Source: CAYTGM01 sp964437365
GTDB lineage: Bacteria; Sumerlaeota; Sumerlaeia; SLMS01
Assembly: GCA_964437365.1 (NCBI GenBank)
Contig: CAYTGM010000027.1
Span: 1 to 64,000, forward strand
Length of the DNA stretch: 64,000 bases
Reading direction: 5' to 3'
The notes under the pieces were generated by a model. That model was given only the letters and a program-made list of their open reading frames with translations, was not told the DNA's origin and ran no database searches. The position numbers were made by a program, and so were the translations under genes. Shown here in pieces: positions 8,634-17,174 of the stretch (position 1 is the stretch's first letter; every line of letters starts with the position of its first letter).

Positions 8634-10565
8634 ATGCCTCGCGTTGTCGGAATTGATTTAGGAACTACAAACAGCCTTGTTGCTGCGATTATTGATGGAA
8701 ATCCTCAAGTTCTCTCTAAGGATAATGAAACCCGGATCGTTCCTTCGGTTGTTAGTGTAAACGAGAAATTTGAATTTCTCGTAGGTGAAGAGGCTCAGAG
8801 AAACACGGAAAAGAACCCTACCCAGACTATTTACAGCATTAAGCGTCTCATGGGGAAAGATATAGAGGACCTGGCTGGTTTAGAAGAGAAGCTGCCCTAT
8901 GAGATAAAGGGCGAGCCCGGCAAGCTTGTGCGCGTCAAACTGGGGCGTCAGTGGATGACTCCCCCTCAGATCAATTCCGAGATACTTCGTGCCCTAAAGC
9001 AAAAGGCCGAGGGGGTCCTGAATGCGCTTGTAGAAAATGCGGTTATAACGGTTCCGGCATATTTTAATGACGGCCAGCGTCAGGCGACAAAAGATGCTGG
9101 GCTCATTGCTGGTTTGAATGTGCTGAGAATTGTCAATGAACCAACGGCGGCCTGCCTCGCCTATGGTCTCCAGGAAAAACAGGAAGGTACCTTTGCTGTT
9201 TATGATCTTGGCGGTGGTACTTTTGATATATCCATACTCAAAGTAGAGCAGGGTGTTTTTGAAGTTCTCGCAACGAATGGAAATACTGAATTGGGCGGTG
9301 ACGATATAGATGCACTGGTTTCAAAAAAGCTTCTGGAAGAGGCTCGAAATGAAGTCGGCGAGTTTGTATTGGATGCGACTCTGAAGCAACAAGTGCGGCG
9401 TGTGTCCGAGCAGGCAAAAAAAGATCTAACCGACAATGACCACGCAGATATCGAATTAGTTCTTGGTGATGATAAAGTCTATAGACGACAGCTATCTCGA
9501 GAGACCTTTGAGTCCTGGATTCGTCCCATCATTGCTCTCACGCTGGAACCCTGTCGACAAGCCCTGGAGGACGGTGATTTACTTCCAGAAGATATAGACG
9601 AGGTTGTGATGGTAGGTGGATCCACGAGAATCCCACTGGTGCGCAGGGTTGTAGGTGAATACTTCGAGTGCGAACCACATACAGAACTCAACCCGGAAGA
9701 GGTTGTTGCTCTTGGTGCCGCTGTGCAGGCGGATATTCTTGGAGGTAATCGTAAGGACCTCCTCCTTCTCGACGTGACACCACTTACACTCGGTATAGAA
9801 ACATATGGTGGAGCGACATCCACCATGATCAAGCGTAATACAACAGTTCCATGCAGCCAGACAGAATTGTTTACAACATTTGTGGATAACCAGACTCACG
9901 TTGATATACATATTGTTCAGGGCGAGCATGACCTTGCAGATAGAAACAGGTCGCTTGCAAGGCTCAAACTGGGCCCCATACAGCCAATGCCGGCAGGTTT
10001 CGCTCGTATTGAAGTCTCGTTTTCCCTGGATGCTGACGGAATTCTGCATGTTACTGCAACCGATAAACGAACTGGGAAACATCAGGAAATCGAAGTTAAG
10101 CCAAGCTATGGCCTGACCAACGATGAGTTGGATGCCATGCTGAAAGACGGGGCTGACAATGCCGAGGAAGAACGTAAGCAGCGAATGCTCATTGAGGAAA
10201 AAAACAGGGCCGAGATGGTCTTGAGGGCGACCACAAAAATGAAGGAGGAAGCGGGTGACCTTATCGACGAGTTGGACCTGATCGTTGTTGAAGAACAAAT
10301 GGAGAAACTGAAAGCAGCGATGGACGCCAGGGACTATCGTGAGCTTCGTGCTGCACGTGAACGTCTTGATGGGGCAGCCCAGCCCCTTGCACACGCCGCA
10401 ATGAATGCGTCGCTGGCGCGTGAACTGAAGGGGAAGAAGGCATCCGAAGTGGTTGGGCGCCGTGATGTCGAGGTGCTCACTCCTGAGGAGGTCGCCCCCG
10501 AGCATCAGAAGGAACGTTCCGTGCAAATTCAACTCGGGTCTTCCAAAAAAGAAGGCGATAAATAG
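8634..10565 (+). CDS. hscA: Hsp70 chaperone, HscA-like DnaK paralogue
   Basis: Encodes 643 residues. The ATPase domain has GIDLGTTNS (6-14), the Thr/Asn-rich PAYFNDGQRQATKDAG loop (about 141-156), DLGGGTFDIS (191-200) and VMVGGSTRIPLVR. The substrate domain begins near LLLDVTPLTLGIET. Several phrases match HscA better than canonical DnaK: GVFEVLATNGNTELGGDD, FTTFVDNQT, IHIVQGE, and the VKPSYGLTNDEL linker before a helical lid. HscA normally helps IscU hand over Fe-S clusters. No iscU, hscB or fdx is nearby, so the Fe-S role is inferred from family likeness only; a general DnaK paralogue is the alternative. AGGGA lies upstream of the ATG. Confidence 0.85.
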   Translation: MPRVVGIDLGTTNSLVAAIIDGNPQVLSKDNETRIVPSVVSVNEKFEFLVGEEAQRNTEKNPTQTIYSIKRLMGKDIEDLAGLEEKLPYEIKGEPGKLVRVKLGRQWMTPPQINSEILRALKQKAEGVLNALVENAVITVPAYFNDGQRQATKDAGLIAGLNVLRIVNEPTAACLAYGLQEKQEGTFAVYDLGGGTFDISILKVEQGVFEVLATNGNTELGGDDIDALVSKKLLEEARNEVGEFVLDATLKQQVRRVSEQAKKDLTDNDHADIELVLGDDKVYRRQLSRETFESWIRPIIALTLEPCRQALEDGDLLPEDIDEVVMVGGSTRIPLVRRVVGEYFECEPHTELNPEEVVALGAAVQADILGGNRKDLLLLDVTPLTLGIETYGGATSTMIKRNTTVPCSQTELFTTFVDNQTHVDIHIVQGEHDLADRNRSLARLKLGPIQPMPAGFARIEVSFSLDADGILHVTATDKRTGKHQEIEVKPSYGLTNDELDAMLKDGADNAEEERKQRMLIEEKNRAEMVLRATTKMKEEAGDLIDELDLIVVEEQMEKLKAAMDARDYRELRAARERLDGAAQPLAHAAMNASLARELKGKKASEVVGRRDVEVLTPEEVAPEHQKERSVQIQLGSSKKEGDK

Positions 10566-10628
10566 ATCTTAACTATTTTCTTGATCTTGTAAAAACATCT
10601 TTACGATGCTTGGTGACCATCACCTCCT

Positions 10629-11462
10629 GTGGGACAGTTCACCTTGCCGAATGTAAAGACAGAAGTATTGCACGGAGATCTCTTAAAGCTGAGTGATCGT
10701 CTTCCGACGGATCATTTTCAGCTCGTCTATCTTGATCCTCCTTTCTTTACTCAGAAGAAATTCAAAGCACGCAACACTGCCGGGGGCTTCACAGACTCGT
10801 GGCAGAATGGACTTCAGGAGTATCTGGAATATCTGGAAAAACGTCTAGTCATTGTTCGGGACACACTCAGCAATGATGGGTCGCTGCTGTTGCACCTCGA
10901 CTGGCGAGTGACTCATTACGCGCGCGTCATTTGTGACAGGATTTTCGGTTTTAACAACTTCCAGAATGAAATCATCTGGAAATATAATTCCGGCGGAGGC
11001 AGCAAGAAGAGGTATGGTCGTAAACATGATACTATCCTCTGGTACGGAAAGACTTCTTCACCATATTTTAATCCTGAAGAGGCTCGAGTTCCCTACGACG
11101 CGGTCATCGCGAAGAAGCGTGCTCATCTCTTTAACCCCAAAGGAAAGGTGAGCGGAGACGTTCTTGATATACCTCGCCCTCCGAACCATGCGAAAGAGTG
11201 GACCGGCTGGCCGACCCAGAAGCCTCTGGCGCTTCTCAAGTTTTTCGTACGATGCCACAGTGAGGAAGGATCTCAGGTGGGAGATTTCTTCTGCGGGAGT
11301 GGGACAACGCTGGTGGCTGCCAAAGAGTTGGGGAGAAATGCTCTCGGTTGTGACATTTCACGCGATGCCGTCAGACTGGCTCAGATGCGCCTTTCTGGCA
11401 GTATTGACACTGGTAAGAGCTCTGTCAGACCCCTCACTGCAAGCGCTGGACTACCTGGATAA
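10629..11462 (+). CDS. Orphan DNA (adenine/cytosine-N4) methyltransferase, beta class
   Basis: Encodes 277 residues from a GTG start. Catalytic motif IV DPPF is at 36-39 and precedes the SAM-binding motif I (GDFFCGSGTTLVAAKELG, about 218-235), the order of beta-class enzymes. WPTQKPLALLKFFVRCHS is the usual motif X-like stretch before it. The enzyme should methylate exocyclic amino groups of adenine or cytosine in a specific site. No restriction endonuclease or specificity gene flanks it; it sits between the HscA-like chaperone and ftsY, so it may be a regulatory or epigenetic orphan. The target site cannot be read from the sequence. Confidence 0.88.
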   Translation: MGQFTLPNVKTEVLHGDLLKLSDRLPTDHFQLVYLDPPFFTQKKFKARNTAGGFTDSWQNGLQEYLEYLEKRLVIVRDTLSNDGSLLLHLDWRVTHYARVICDRIFGFNNFQNEIIWKYNSGGGSKKRYGRKHDTILWYGKTSSPYFNPEEARVPYDAVIAKKRAHLFNPKGKVSGDVLDIPRPPNHAKEWTGWPTQKPLALLKFFVRCHSEEGSQVGDFFCGSGTTLVAAKELGRNALGCDISRDAVRLAQMRLSGSIDTGKSSVRPLTASAGLPG

Positions 11463-11569
11463 TCCCACAACCGATTTTCAATTGCAAACAACTTGATGAT
11501 GAGGCTTGAGCACCCAGCCCGACCGGTCACAAAGTTGCACCGCGCCTGATAGATGAAGCATATTACAGC

Positions 11570-11574
11570 GGGAG
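11570..11574 (+). promoter_or_regulatory. Ribosome binding site fixing a TTG start for ftsY
   Basis: GGGAG stands 7 nt before TTG at 11582. No ATG or GTG in this frame is better placed, so the TTG is the likely start. Confidence 0.6.
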
Positions 11575-11581
11575 TGTATCT

Positions 11582-12976
11582 TTGAGCGACGAACAACCAC
11601 AGCCAGAAGAGTCAAATAAGCCTGAAAGAAAACCGGGTTTCTTCAGCCGGATCTTTACAGTGAAAGAGGTTGAAGGTGACCCCGATGCCTCACTGGAGCA
11701 AACTCAAGAACAGGGTTTGCCAACGGAACAGCAGCTGGACCCTTCCCAGGAAAACGAGCAGGATCCCGCCAACGATGTCTTCGCCGTTGGACCTGAAGGC
11801 TTTAATAATCAACCTCAGTTGGAAGAAGTTCCAGAAGGTGGTGATGGGAAACGCAAAGGCGTCTTCTCTCGCTGGTTTGGAAAGAAAGATAAGGAAGAGG
11901 CGCCGGGTGATACCGAGGATACTCCTGAGACAGCAGAAGCCCCGGAAGAAGGTGAGCCGTTAGAGGAGCGTGTCGAAACAGGTGAGGTTGCCGAAACCTC
12001 GACCGCCCCGGAAGTGCCAAAGAAAAGCTGGTTTCAAAGACTTAGAGAAAGACTTAGATTTGGATCAGGAAGCTTTATCAAAGCAATCCGAGCAGCGATT
12101 GGTCTTTCAGGAAAGCTTGACGATGATACCATCGAAAGGCTGGAGGAAACGCTCATCGCTTCCGATGTGTCCATGGATACAACTCTGAAAATCATTCAGA
12201 GGATGGAAGAGCGTGCACAAAAAGAGAAAATTGAGGGTGCCGATGCGATCTGGGATCTCTTTAAACAGACGATCGAAGAGATACTTGTGGGAACTGGGAA
12301 GGTCTTTGAGCCAAAACCGACTCAGGATCCATACGTGGTACTTGTTGTTGGAGTAAATGGAGTTGGAAAGACCACGACGATTGGGAAAATGGCCAAGAGG
12401 TGCCAGCAAGCGGGTTTAAAACCCCTCCTTGTTGCCGGTGATACATTCCGCGCGGCAGCTGTTGAGCAACTGGAAATCTGGGCACAAAGAACTGAAAGCG
12501 AATTCATGAAGTCGTCTCATGGATCAGACCCAAGTGGACTGATCTTCGACGCGATGAAAGCAGCCCGCTCCCGCGGAGCAGATGTCGTTTTCGTCGATAC
12601 AGCCGGACGACTACACAACAAAAAGGCACTTATGGATGAGCTTGGCAAGATCTCGAGAGTTTGCCAGAAACAAATTCCAGGTGCACCCCACGAAACATTG
12701 CTCGTACTTGATGCGACAACAGGTCAGAACGCTATACAACAGGTTAGAGTCTTCTCAGAAGCAACTCCTCTTACAGGACTTGTGATGACAAAATTGGATG
12801 GGACGGCCAAAGGCGGCATCTTAATTACCATCCGTGATCAATTCGAGATTCCCATTACACTTATCGGTGTCGGAGAGGGCGTGGATGATTTGAGGGATTT
12901 TGATCCCGTAATGTTCCGTAAGGCTCTCTTTGAGGAAGGCGACATTAAAGACTCTGAAACTGTCGAGTCGCCGTGA
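11582..12976 (+). CDS. ftsY: Signal recognition particle receptor FtsY
   Basis: Encodes 464 residues starting at TTG. The C-terminal NG domain is complete: helical N domain (about 165-245), P-loop GVNGVGKTTT near 258, DTFRAAAVEQLEIW, DTAGRLHNKKALMDELGKI, TKLDGTAKGG and GVGEGVDDLRDFDP. It docks the SRP-ribosome complex to the inner membrane by a paired GTPase cycle. The acidic N-terminal A domain (about 1-150) carries three copies of a Phe/Trp-Lys/Arg amphipathic segment: KPGFFSRIF (about 17), KGVFSRWFGKKDKEE (about 92) and KSWFQRLRERLRFG (about 147). These are probable membrane-contact sites. Its TGA overlaps the next gene's GTG (GTGA), so the two are translationally coupled. Confidence 0.97.
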   Translation: MSDEQPQPEESNKPERKPGFFSRIFTVKEVEGDPDASLEQTQEQGLPTEQQLDPSQENEQDPANDVFAVGPEGFNNQPQLEEVPEGGDGKRKGVFSRWFGKKDKEEAPGDTEDTPETAEAPEEGEPLEERVETGEVAETSTAPEVPKKSWFQRLRERLRFGSGSFIKAIRAAIGLSGKLDDDTIERLEETLIASDVSMDTTLKIIQRMEERAQKEKIEGADAIWDLFKQTIEEILVGTGKVFEPKPTQDPYVVLVVGVNGVGKTTTIGKMAKRCQQAGLKPLLVAGDTFRAAAVEQLEIWAQRTESEFMKSSHGSDPSGLIFDAMKAARSRGADVVFVDTAGRLHNKKALMDELGKISRVCQKQIPGAPHETLLVLDATTGQNAIQQVRVFSEATPLTGLVMTKLDGTAKGGILITIRDQFEIPITLIGVGEGVDDLRDFDPVMFRKALFEEGDIKDSETVESP

Positions 12977-14043
12977 AGTTAGCCGTCTATGTGACAGGTC
13001 ATGGTTTTGGCCACGCGACCAGGCTTTGCGAGGTCATGCGTCAGCTTCTGCTGTTGCTGCCTGATATACAGTTTCTGATTCGAACAACAGCTCCAGAATT
13101 TCTCTTCTCAGATTTTCTTTCTGCCCGTCAACATTCTTTGACCCGTATTGCTATCGATGTCGGAAGCATCGAGAAAAACTCTCTGGAAACCGATCCGAGA
13201 AAGACACAGGAAGCATGCGAAGAGTTCTATGAAACCTGGGATATACTGGCAAAGCATGAAGCACGCGAGCTCGAGGCCGCTAAAGTTGATGGAGTGCTCT
13301 TTGATGTGCCACCGCTGGCTCCCTACATTGCATCACTGAATTCTGTTCCATCTGTGGGAGTCGCGAACTTTACCTGGGATCAGATATATGCTGAAATCAA
13401 AGGCATGGAGAGCCTCGTTACTAAGATCCGGGATTGGTATTCATACACAACACTTGGACTTGAAGTTCCGCTGGGACCTGGAGCCGAAGTTTTTCCGCGA
13501 CGGGAGAAAATTCCAATCGTTGCGAGGAGGTCTGAAGCAGACAAAGTGTCCGTCCGTGAAGAGCTTTCTATTAAGAACGACTCACTTTTAATACTCGTAG
13601 CATTGAGAGGTCAGGAGCTGCGACTTCTTCCAGAAGTGACCCATGAGAATCGGGGTATCAGTATTATCGGCTTCCCTGCCTGTCCTCATTCAAAGTATAT
13701 GCAATTAGACGATCGTTGGCAGCCACGGTTTCAGGACCTCGTGAAAGTTGCCGATGTGGTCCTGTCTAAACCTGGTTATGGAATTGTAAGTGAGTGTATA
13801 GCGAATAATACTCCGCTGGCCATGCTTCCAAGAATTGGTTTCGCTGAGACCGAGCCCATGTTGAAAGAAGCCGAAGAGTACCTTCATGCACTTTATCTGA
13901 CGCATGAGGACCTGAACAACTCTGGGATTTTTTCAACTCTTGCTGACCTAAGTACTAGAGAGACGAAAACGATGAGGAGTAATTGTGATGGAGCTGAGGT
14001 TGCAGCGGGAAAAATTCTTCAGTTGATAAGTGACTCCCATTAA
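12973..14043 (+). CDS. MurG-like glycosyltransferase
   Basis: Encodes 356 residues from a GTG that overlaps the ftsY stop by 4 bp. The N-terminus (VYVTGHGFGHATRL, about 4-17) is the glycine/His loop typical of GT-B enzymes related to MurG and of the N-terminal domain of plant arabinokinases. Near residue 255 the donor-site segment DVVLSKPGYGIVSECIANNTPLAMLPR is the expected nucleotide-sugar binding motif. It probably transfers or releases a sugar, but donor and acceptor are unknown. It is smaller than true MurG partners, and no cell-wall cluster is adjacent, so assignment to peptidoglycan synthesis is not warranted. Confidence 0.8.
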   Translation: MKLAVYVTGHGFGHATRLCEVMRQLLLLLPDIQFLIRTTAPEFLFSDFLSARQHSLTRIAIDVGSIEKNSLETDPRKTQEACEEFYETWDILAKHEARELEAAKVDGVLFDVPPLAPYIASLNSVPSVGVANFTWDQIYAEIKGMESLVTKIRDWYSYTTLGLEVPLGPGAEVFPRREKIPIVARRSEADKVSVREELSIKNDSLLILVALRGQELRLLPEVTHENRGISIIGFPACPHSKYMQLDDRWQPRFQDLVKVADVVLSKPGYGIVSECIANNTPLAMLPRIGFAETEPMLKEAEEYLHALYLTHEDLNNSGIFSTLADLSTRETKTMRSNCDGAEVAAGKILQLISDSH

Positions 14044-14230
14044 TCATTCTCAAGAATCAAGACCCTCATAGTTTTACATCTAAATACCTCCAGATTTACC
14101 TCAGGTTGCCTCTGAATTATTGAACAATCTCTTTTTAAGGTAGTCTTCCCTCGTCAGCAACACCTATGACGGGGGGGTATTCGACGCCATTGGTTTCGGA
14201 TGCACCGATACTTATGAATGGAGAGTAATT

Positions 14231-15472
14231 ATGCTTTCTCCGCTACACCTTAGAAAGGCAGTTTTATCCACCGCTTGCGCAGGTATTGTATGCGCAATCA
14301 GCACAGCTTCAGCAAGTAAACTTGAGGTTGTCTATCCCATGCCGGACGAGCGCTGGGAATATACACCTATACTTGGAGCAGATGACGCGATCACAACGGA
14401 AACCCTTGAGCCAGTGGATTTCGATGATCCTCCTGTTCCAACAATCTCCAATGAAATCAGATTTCGCATTAACGAAACTGGAGCATTCGGATTCTACCAG
14501 ACAACAGACCTGGTTGATGAGGACACTCCACTGGAGAGCTTGAACATACTGGGAGTTAAATGGCATCTGACGACAGATGCTGAAAACCCTGAGGATGTTC
14601 CTGAATTCAGACTTCGAGCTACTGCTGGCGACGCCAGTTTCACTCAAACATATGTCCTCCAAGATGCGTTTGCGAACGATGACCATGACTCTGAGAACAT
14701 CCCCCTCGCGGGTAAAGACTACGTCTTTCAGTCCTTCACTGATGTCCCCCCTTTCATCGTCAATGGTTTTCCCACAGAGGATGTTGATGGGCTGGCCGTC
14801 GCATTTGATGTGATGTCCTTCGTGACAGAGAATGTTGGTCGCATTGGAAAGTATATCGGACTCAAAGAAGTAGAAGCAGTTTCCTACACTCCAGGCTCTC
14901 TGAAGGGTCCAGAGCTGGTTTACAATGAATCACTCGGAAACGGAAGTATTGACTGGGAAATGTCCGACACAATGCTCGGCGGCTATGACATTGAACATCT
15001 TCGAACCGAGAAAGGTTTAGGGATCCGCACATTTGGTCCAGCCGGTCCAGACACCGTAAACCCTGACCAGTTTAATTTCTCATTCGGTTGGTGGGAAAAA
15101 GCAGATGTCTTTACACTGGAACCTGGCAAAATCTATCGAGTCAAGTTCGTTGCAACTCTTGATTCAGTTGATGGCGAGGACAGCGAGCTCGACGCGATTC
15201 CAACACGTTTGCGTTTCGCGGATGAAAACCTCGACTTTACAGCAACGGTAGAGCTGGGAGCCAACTTCGCTGGAGAAACGGAAGGGAATCCAAGTGGAGA
15301 GTCACAAAACTTCTTCGCGTGGGTTGCATTTCCACCGGAACTCGCAGAGGAAAATGCATCTATCTCCGTCTACTGGGATGTATGGCAGGATCTTCAACCA
15401 GTCGACGAAGGAGTTTCCATTTTCCTTAAGAATCTCCAAATCTTCTCCTACGATTTTGAGCCTAAGAACTAA
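14231..15472 (+). CDS. Secreted protein of unknown function
   Basis: Encodes 413 residues. A signal peptide is clear (residues 1-31, hydrophobic STACAGIVCAIS, cleavage near ASASK). The mature protein is acidic and rich in Asp, Glu, Phe and Trp with beta-type alternation, looking like two beta-sandwich domains (about 35-215 and 225-410), but I recognise no carbohydrate-binding or enzyme motif. GGAGAG 5 nt before the ATG is a strong ribosome site. A bidirectional terminator follows. The export signal and composition suggest an extracellular or cell-surface role. Confidence 0.8.
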   Translation: MLSPLHLRKAVLSTACAGIVCAISTASASKLEVVYPMPDERWEYTPILGADDAITTETLEPVDFDDPPVPTISNEIRFRINETGAFGFYQTTDLVDEDTPLESLNILGVKWHLTTDAENPEDVPEFRLRATAGDASFTQTYVLQDAFANDDHDSENIPLAGKDYVFQSFTDVPPFIVNGFPTEDVDGLAVAFDVMSFVTENVGRIGKYIGLKEVEAVSYTPGSLKGPELVYNESLGNGSIDWEMSDTMLGGYDIEHLRTEKGLGIRTFGPAGPDTVNPDQFNFSFGWWEKADVFTLEPGKIYRVKFVATLDSVDGEDSELDAIPTRLRFADENLDFTATVELGANFAGETEGNPSGESQNFFAWVAFPPELAEENASISVYWDVWQDLQPVDEGVSIFLKNLQIFSYDFEPKN

Positions 15473-15530
15473 GTACGAGTTTCACGCCCCTCTACATAAG
15501 CACGGTTAGCGAATATGCCGCGCGGACAAA

Positions 15531-15561
15531 AAAACCGCCAGTTTTTACAACTGGCGGTTTT
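15531..15561. terminator. Bidirectional rho-independent terminator
   Basis: An 11-bp perfect stem (AAAACCGCCAG / CTGGCGGTTTT) with a 9-nt loop lies between convergent genes. The A-run on one flank and T-run on the other let it end transcripts from both sides. Confidence 0.85.
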
Positions 15562-15596
15562 GCTATTCCTGAGTTTGATCCTGGTAATTATGAAGC

Positions 15597-16025
15597 TTAT
15601 ATACCAAGTGAACCAATATGTTCTTTAACTTGAATTTTTTCTTCGTCGTCCTCGATAGCGTCGTGATAAGACTGCCAGGCTGACTTGGCCTGCGGAAGCA
15701 GGTTCGACTTCTGATAACAGACAGCAAGGTTATAGATAGCATCGGTGAGTGAAGGTTCCAACTCGATGGCACGACGGAAGTAGCTGATTGCTTCATCCCA
15801 GTTTTCGTCGTCGGCATGCATAATACCAAGGTTATAATAGTCGGCAGCGTCTGTGATCTCATTGCCCATCTCTTTGAGGGCCAGAACTTTCTCAGAAGGG
15901 CTTAAAGAATGAATCAGGCTCATTCCGTAGCGATCCATAGCTACTTCTGTATCAAGTCGAAGGGTCTCACGGTAACGCGCGAGTTCACGCTCATAGAGGT
16001 CGTTTTTTCTGCTCATAATCTTCAA
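15597..16025 (-). CDS. Small TPR-repeat protein
   Basis: Encodes 142 residues (start at 16025, or MSRKN at 16016). At least two tetratricopeptide repeats are visible: AADYYNLGIMHADDENWDEAISYFRRAIELEP (about 72-103) and TDAIYNLAVCYQKSNLLPQAKSAW (about 107-130). TPRs form helical pairs that bind protein partners. There is no signal peptide, so it is probably cytoplasmic. The first 65 residues are charged and helical. No neighbour identifies a partner. Confidence 0.8.
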   Translation of the reverse strand: MKIMSRKNDLYERELARYRETLRLDTEVAMDRYGMSLIHSLSPSEKVLALKEMGNEITDAADYYNLGIMHADDENWDEAISYFRRAIELEPSLTDAIYNLAVCYQKSNLLPQAKSAWQSYHDAIEDDEEKIQVKEHIGSLGI

Positions 16026-16638
16026 ATACCTGAATTCAGCAAATTCTTGTCGTGGTCAGAATTGAACGGACCATCAGCAAGGGGAAGAAGTCGTAGAGCT
16101 CTTGCATGTTTGCTGTCCAGCAGAAAGAGACTTAACGCACCTGAATATGCCCGGGAAAAATAGGAAGATTTTCGAAATTGAGAATGTAAACAAATTTTGC
16201 AACCCCGCTGACCTGAAATGGAAGTACTTTCCCATGACAGGAGTAAGACGTTACGCATTGTGCACAGGTTTTTCTTTTTTCTTCGCCTCTCAAGGCTCTT
16301 TGTAGCGGTTTATCAGGGTTTCCTCTTAGGCACGACTGTTGTATCTTAGGCCATATCCGCTTAATGAACAAATAGTTCATAAGATCCCACGGACAATACA
16401 TTCCCAAAACCCCACCCAATCTGGCCGATGTTGGTTTCCCTGCAACATCGGCCTCCCTGTTCCTGCCGTTTTTCCTGACACAGATCACCCGGAAATTCTT
16501 TTTCCGCTCGTAGAACATTGAAGCTCTTGGCTTTAAAAGTGACCTATCGGGTAGACCCTGTTTTATCGGGCTTAACTTGACAGAATAGTACTGGGGTCCG
16601 ATTCTTCTCAACCTCACAAGAGGTCAGGAATCAAACCC
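16026..16638. other. 613-bp gene-free stretch
   Basis: I see no convincing gene. A 161-codon minus-strand frame (16132-16617) has unusual composition, no domain and no ribosome site, and I treat it as chance. The only structure is a strong hairpin near 16423-16453. The stretch presumably holds promoters for the divergent genes at 15597 and 16639. Confidence 0.5.
16423..16453. repeat. Perfect 11-bp inverted repeat
   Basis: GGCCGATGTTG and CAACATCGGCC flank a 9-nt loop. No T-run follows on either strand, so it is not a typical intrinsic terminator. It lies about 185 bp before the gene at 16639 and could be an operator or leader hairpin. Confidence 0.5.
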
Positions 16639-17022
16639 ATGTTTCAAAAAATCCTATCGGGCAAAAAGAAAAGCGAACCAAAGCAGATTGCCTGGGTACT
16701 GCTTAGAATCAATGAATCTCTCCCACCCAGTAAGTTTAAAGCTGAGGTTACCCGAATCACTCCTTTCGGAATCCGCCTCGAACTTGAGGATCTTCCAGAA
16801 GCCGAGATGAAAGATCTCTTCTACCTCAACCCTGAAATTACCATCGAGCTGGAAATGCCGAAACCAGCCAGGACCGTTCAGTCAGTGGCAATTATTGAAG
16901 GTCTGACTGAATGTTATGGTGAGACTACCCACAAGCTTCTTATCGATGCTGACTTTCCAGAGCTCAGTCAGGAAGAAGAAGAGCTTCTGAAGGACTCTAA
17001 TCCAATGCTTGTTGTGAACTAA
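16639..17022 (+). CDS. Small PilZ-like or unknown protein
   Basis: Encodes 127 residues. The central part (KAEVTRITPFGIRLELEDLP, about 34-53) has the strand-turn-strand pattern seen in PilZ barrels (D/N-x-S-x-x-G), but the N-terminal RxxxR that binds cyclic di-GMP is absent. If related, it is probably not a nucleotide binder. The C-terminal tail is acidic (ELSQEEEELLKDSN). No operon partner is close: the next gene starts about 150 bp downstream. Confidence 0.65.
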   Translation: MFQKILSGKKKSEPKQIAWVLLRINESLPPSKFKAEVTRITPFGIRLELEDLPEAEMKDLFYLNPEITIELEMPKPARTVQSVAIIEGLTECYGETTHKLLIDADFPELSQEEEELLKDSNPMLVVN

Positions 17023-17161
17023 CTGACAAGAGAACAACACTTGAATCTGTTGATCATCTGACATTCTGAACTCTTTTCTCATCCTTTTTTCCATCGAAGA
17101 CTCAGCATCGCCTTGCGTCGTGCGATAGATTGGGGCGCAATGCCTTTAGATCTTCCCGAAC

Positions 17162-17167
17162 AAGGAG
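17162..17167 (+). promoter_or_regulatory. Ribosome binding site fixing the start of the dienelactone hydrolase
   Basis: AAGGAG stands 7 nt before ATG 17175. A longer in-frame extension to a TTG at 17130 has no such site. Confidence 0.75.
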
Positions 17168-17174
17168 AAAAGAC

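Noticed and set aside
9579..10532. 317-codon minus-strand frame
   Set aside because: Lies entirely opposite the HscA-like gene, which has strong family motifs; the antisense frame is a composition effect.
10629..11462. Restriction-modification system
   Set aside because: Only the methyltransferase is present; neighbours are an Hsp70 and ftsY, with no nuclease or specificity gene.
16132..16617. 161-codon minus-strand frame
   Set aside because: No ribosome site, no domain and odd composition (many Arg, Cys and Pro runs); I treat it as chance in a gap that contains a hairpin.
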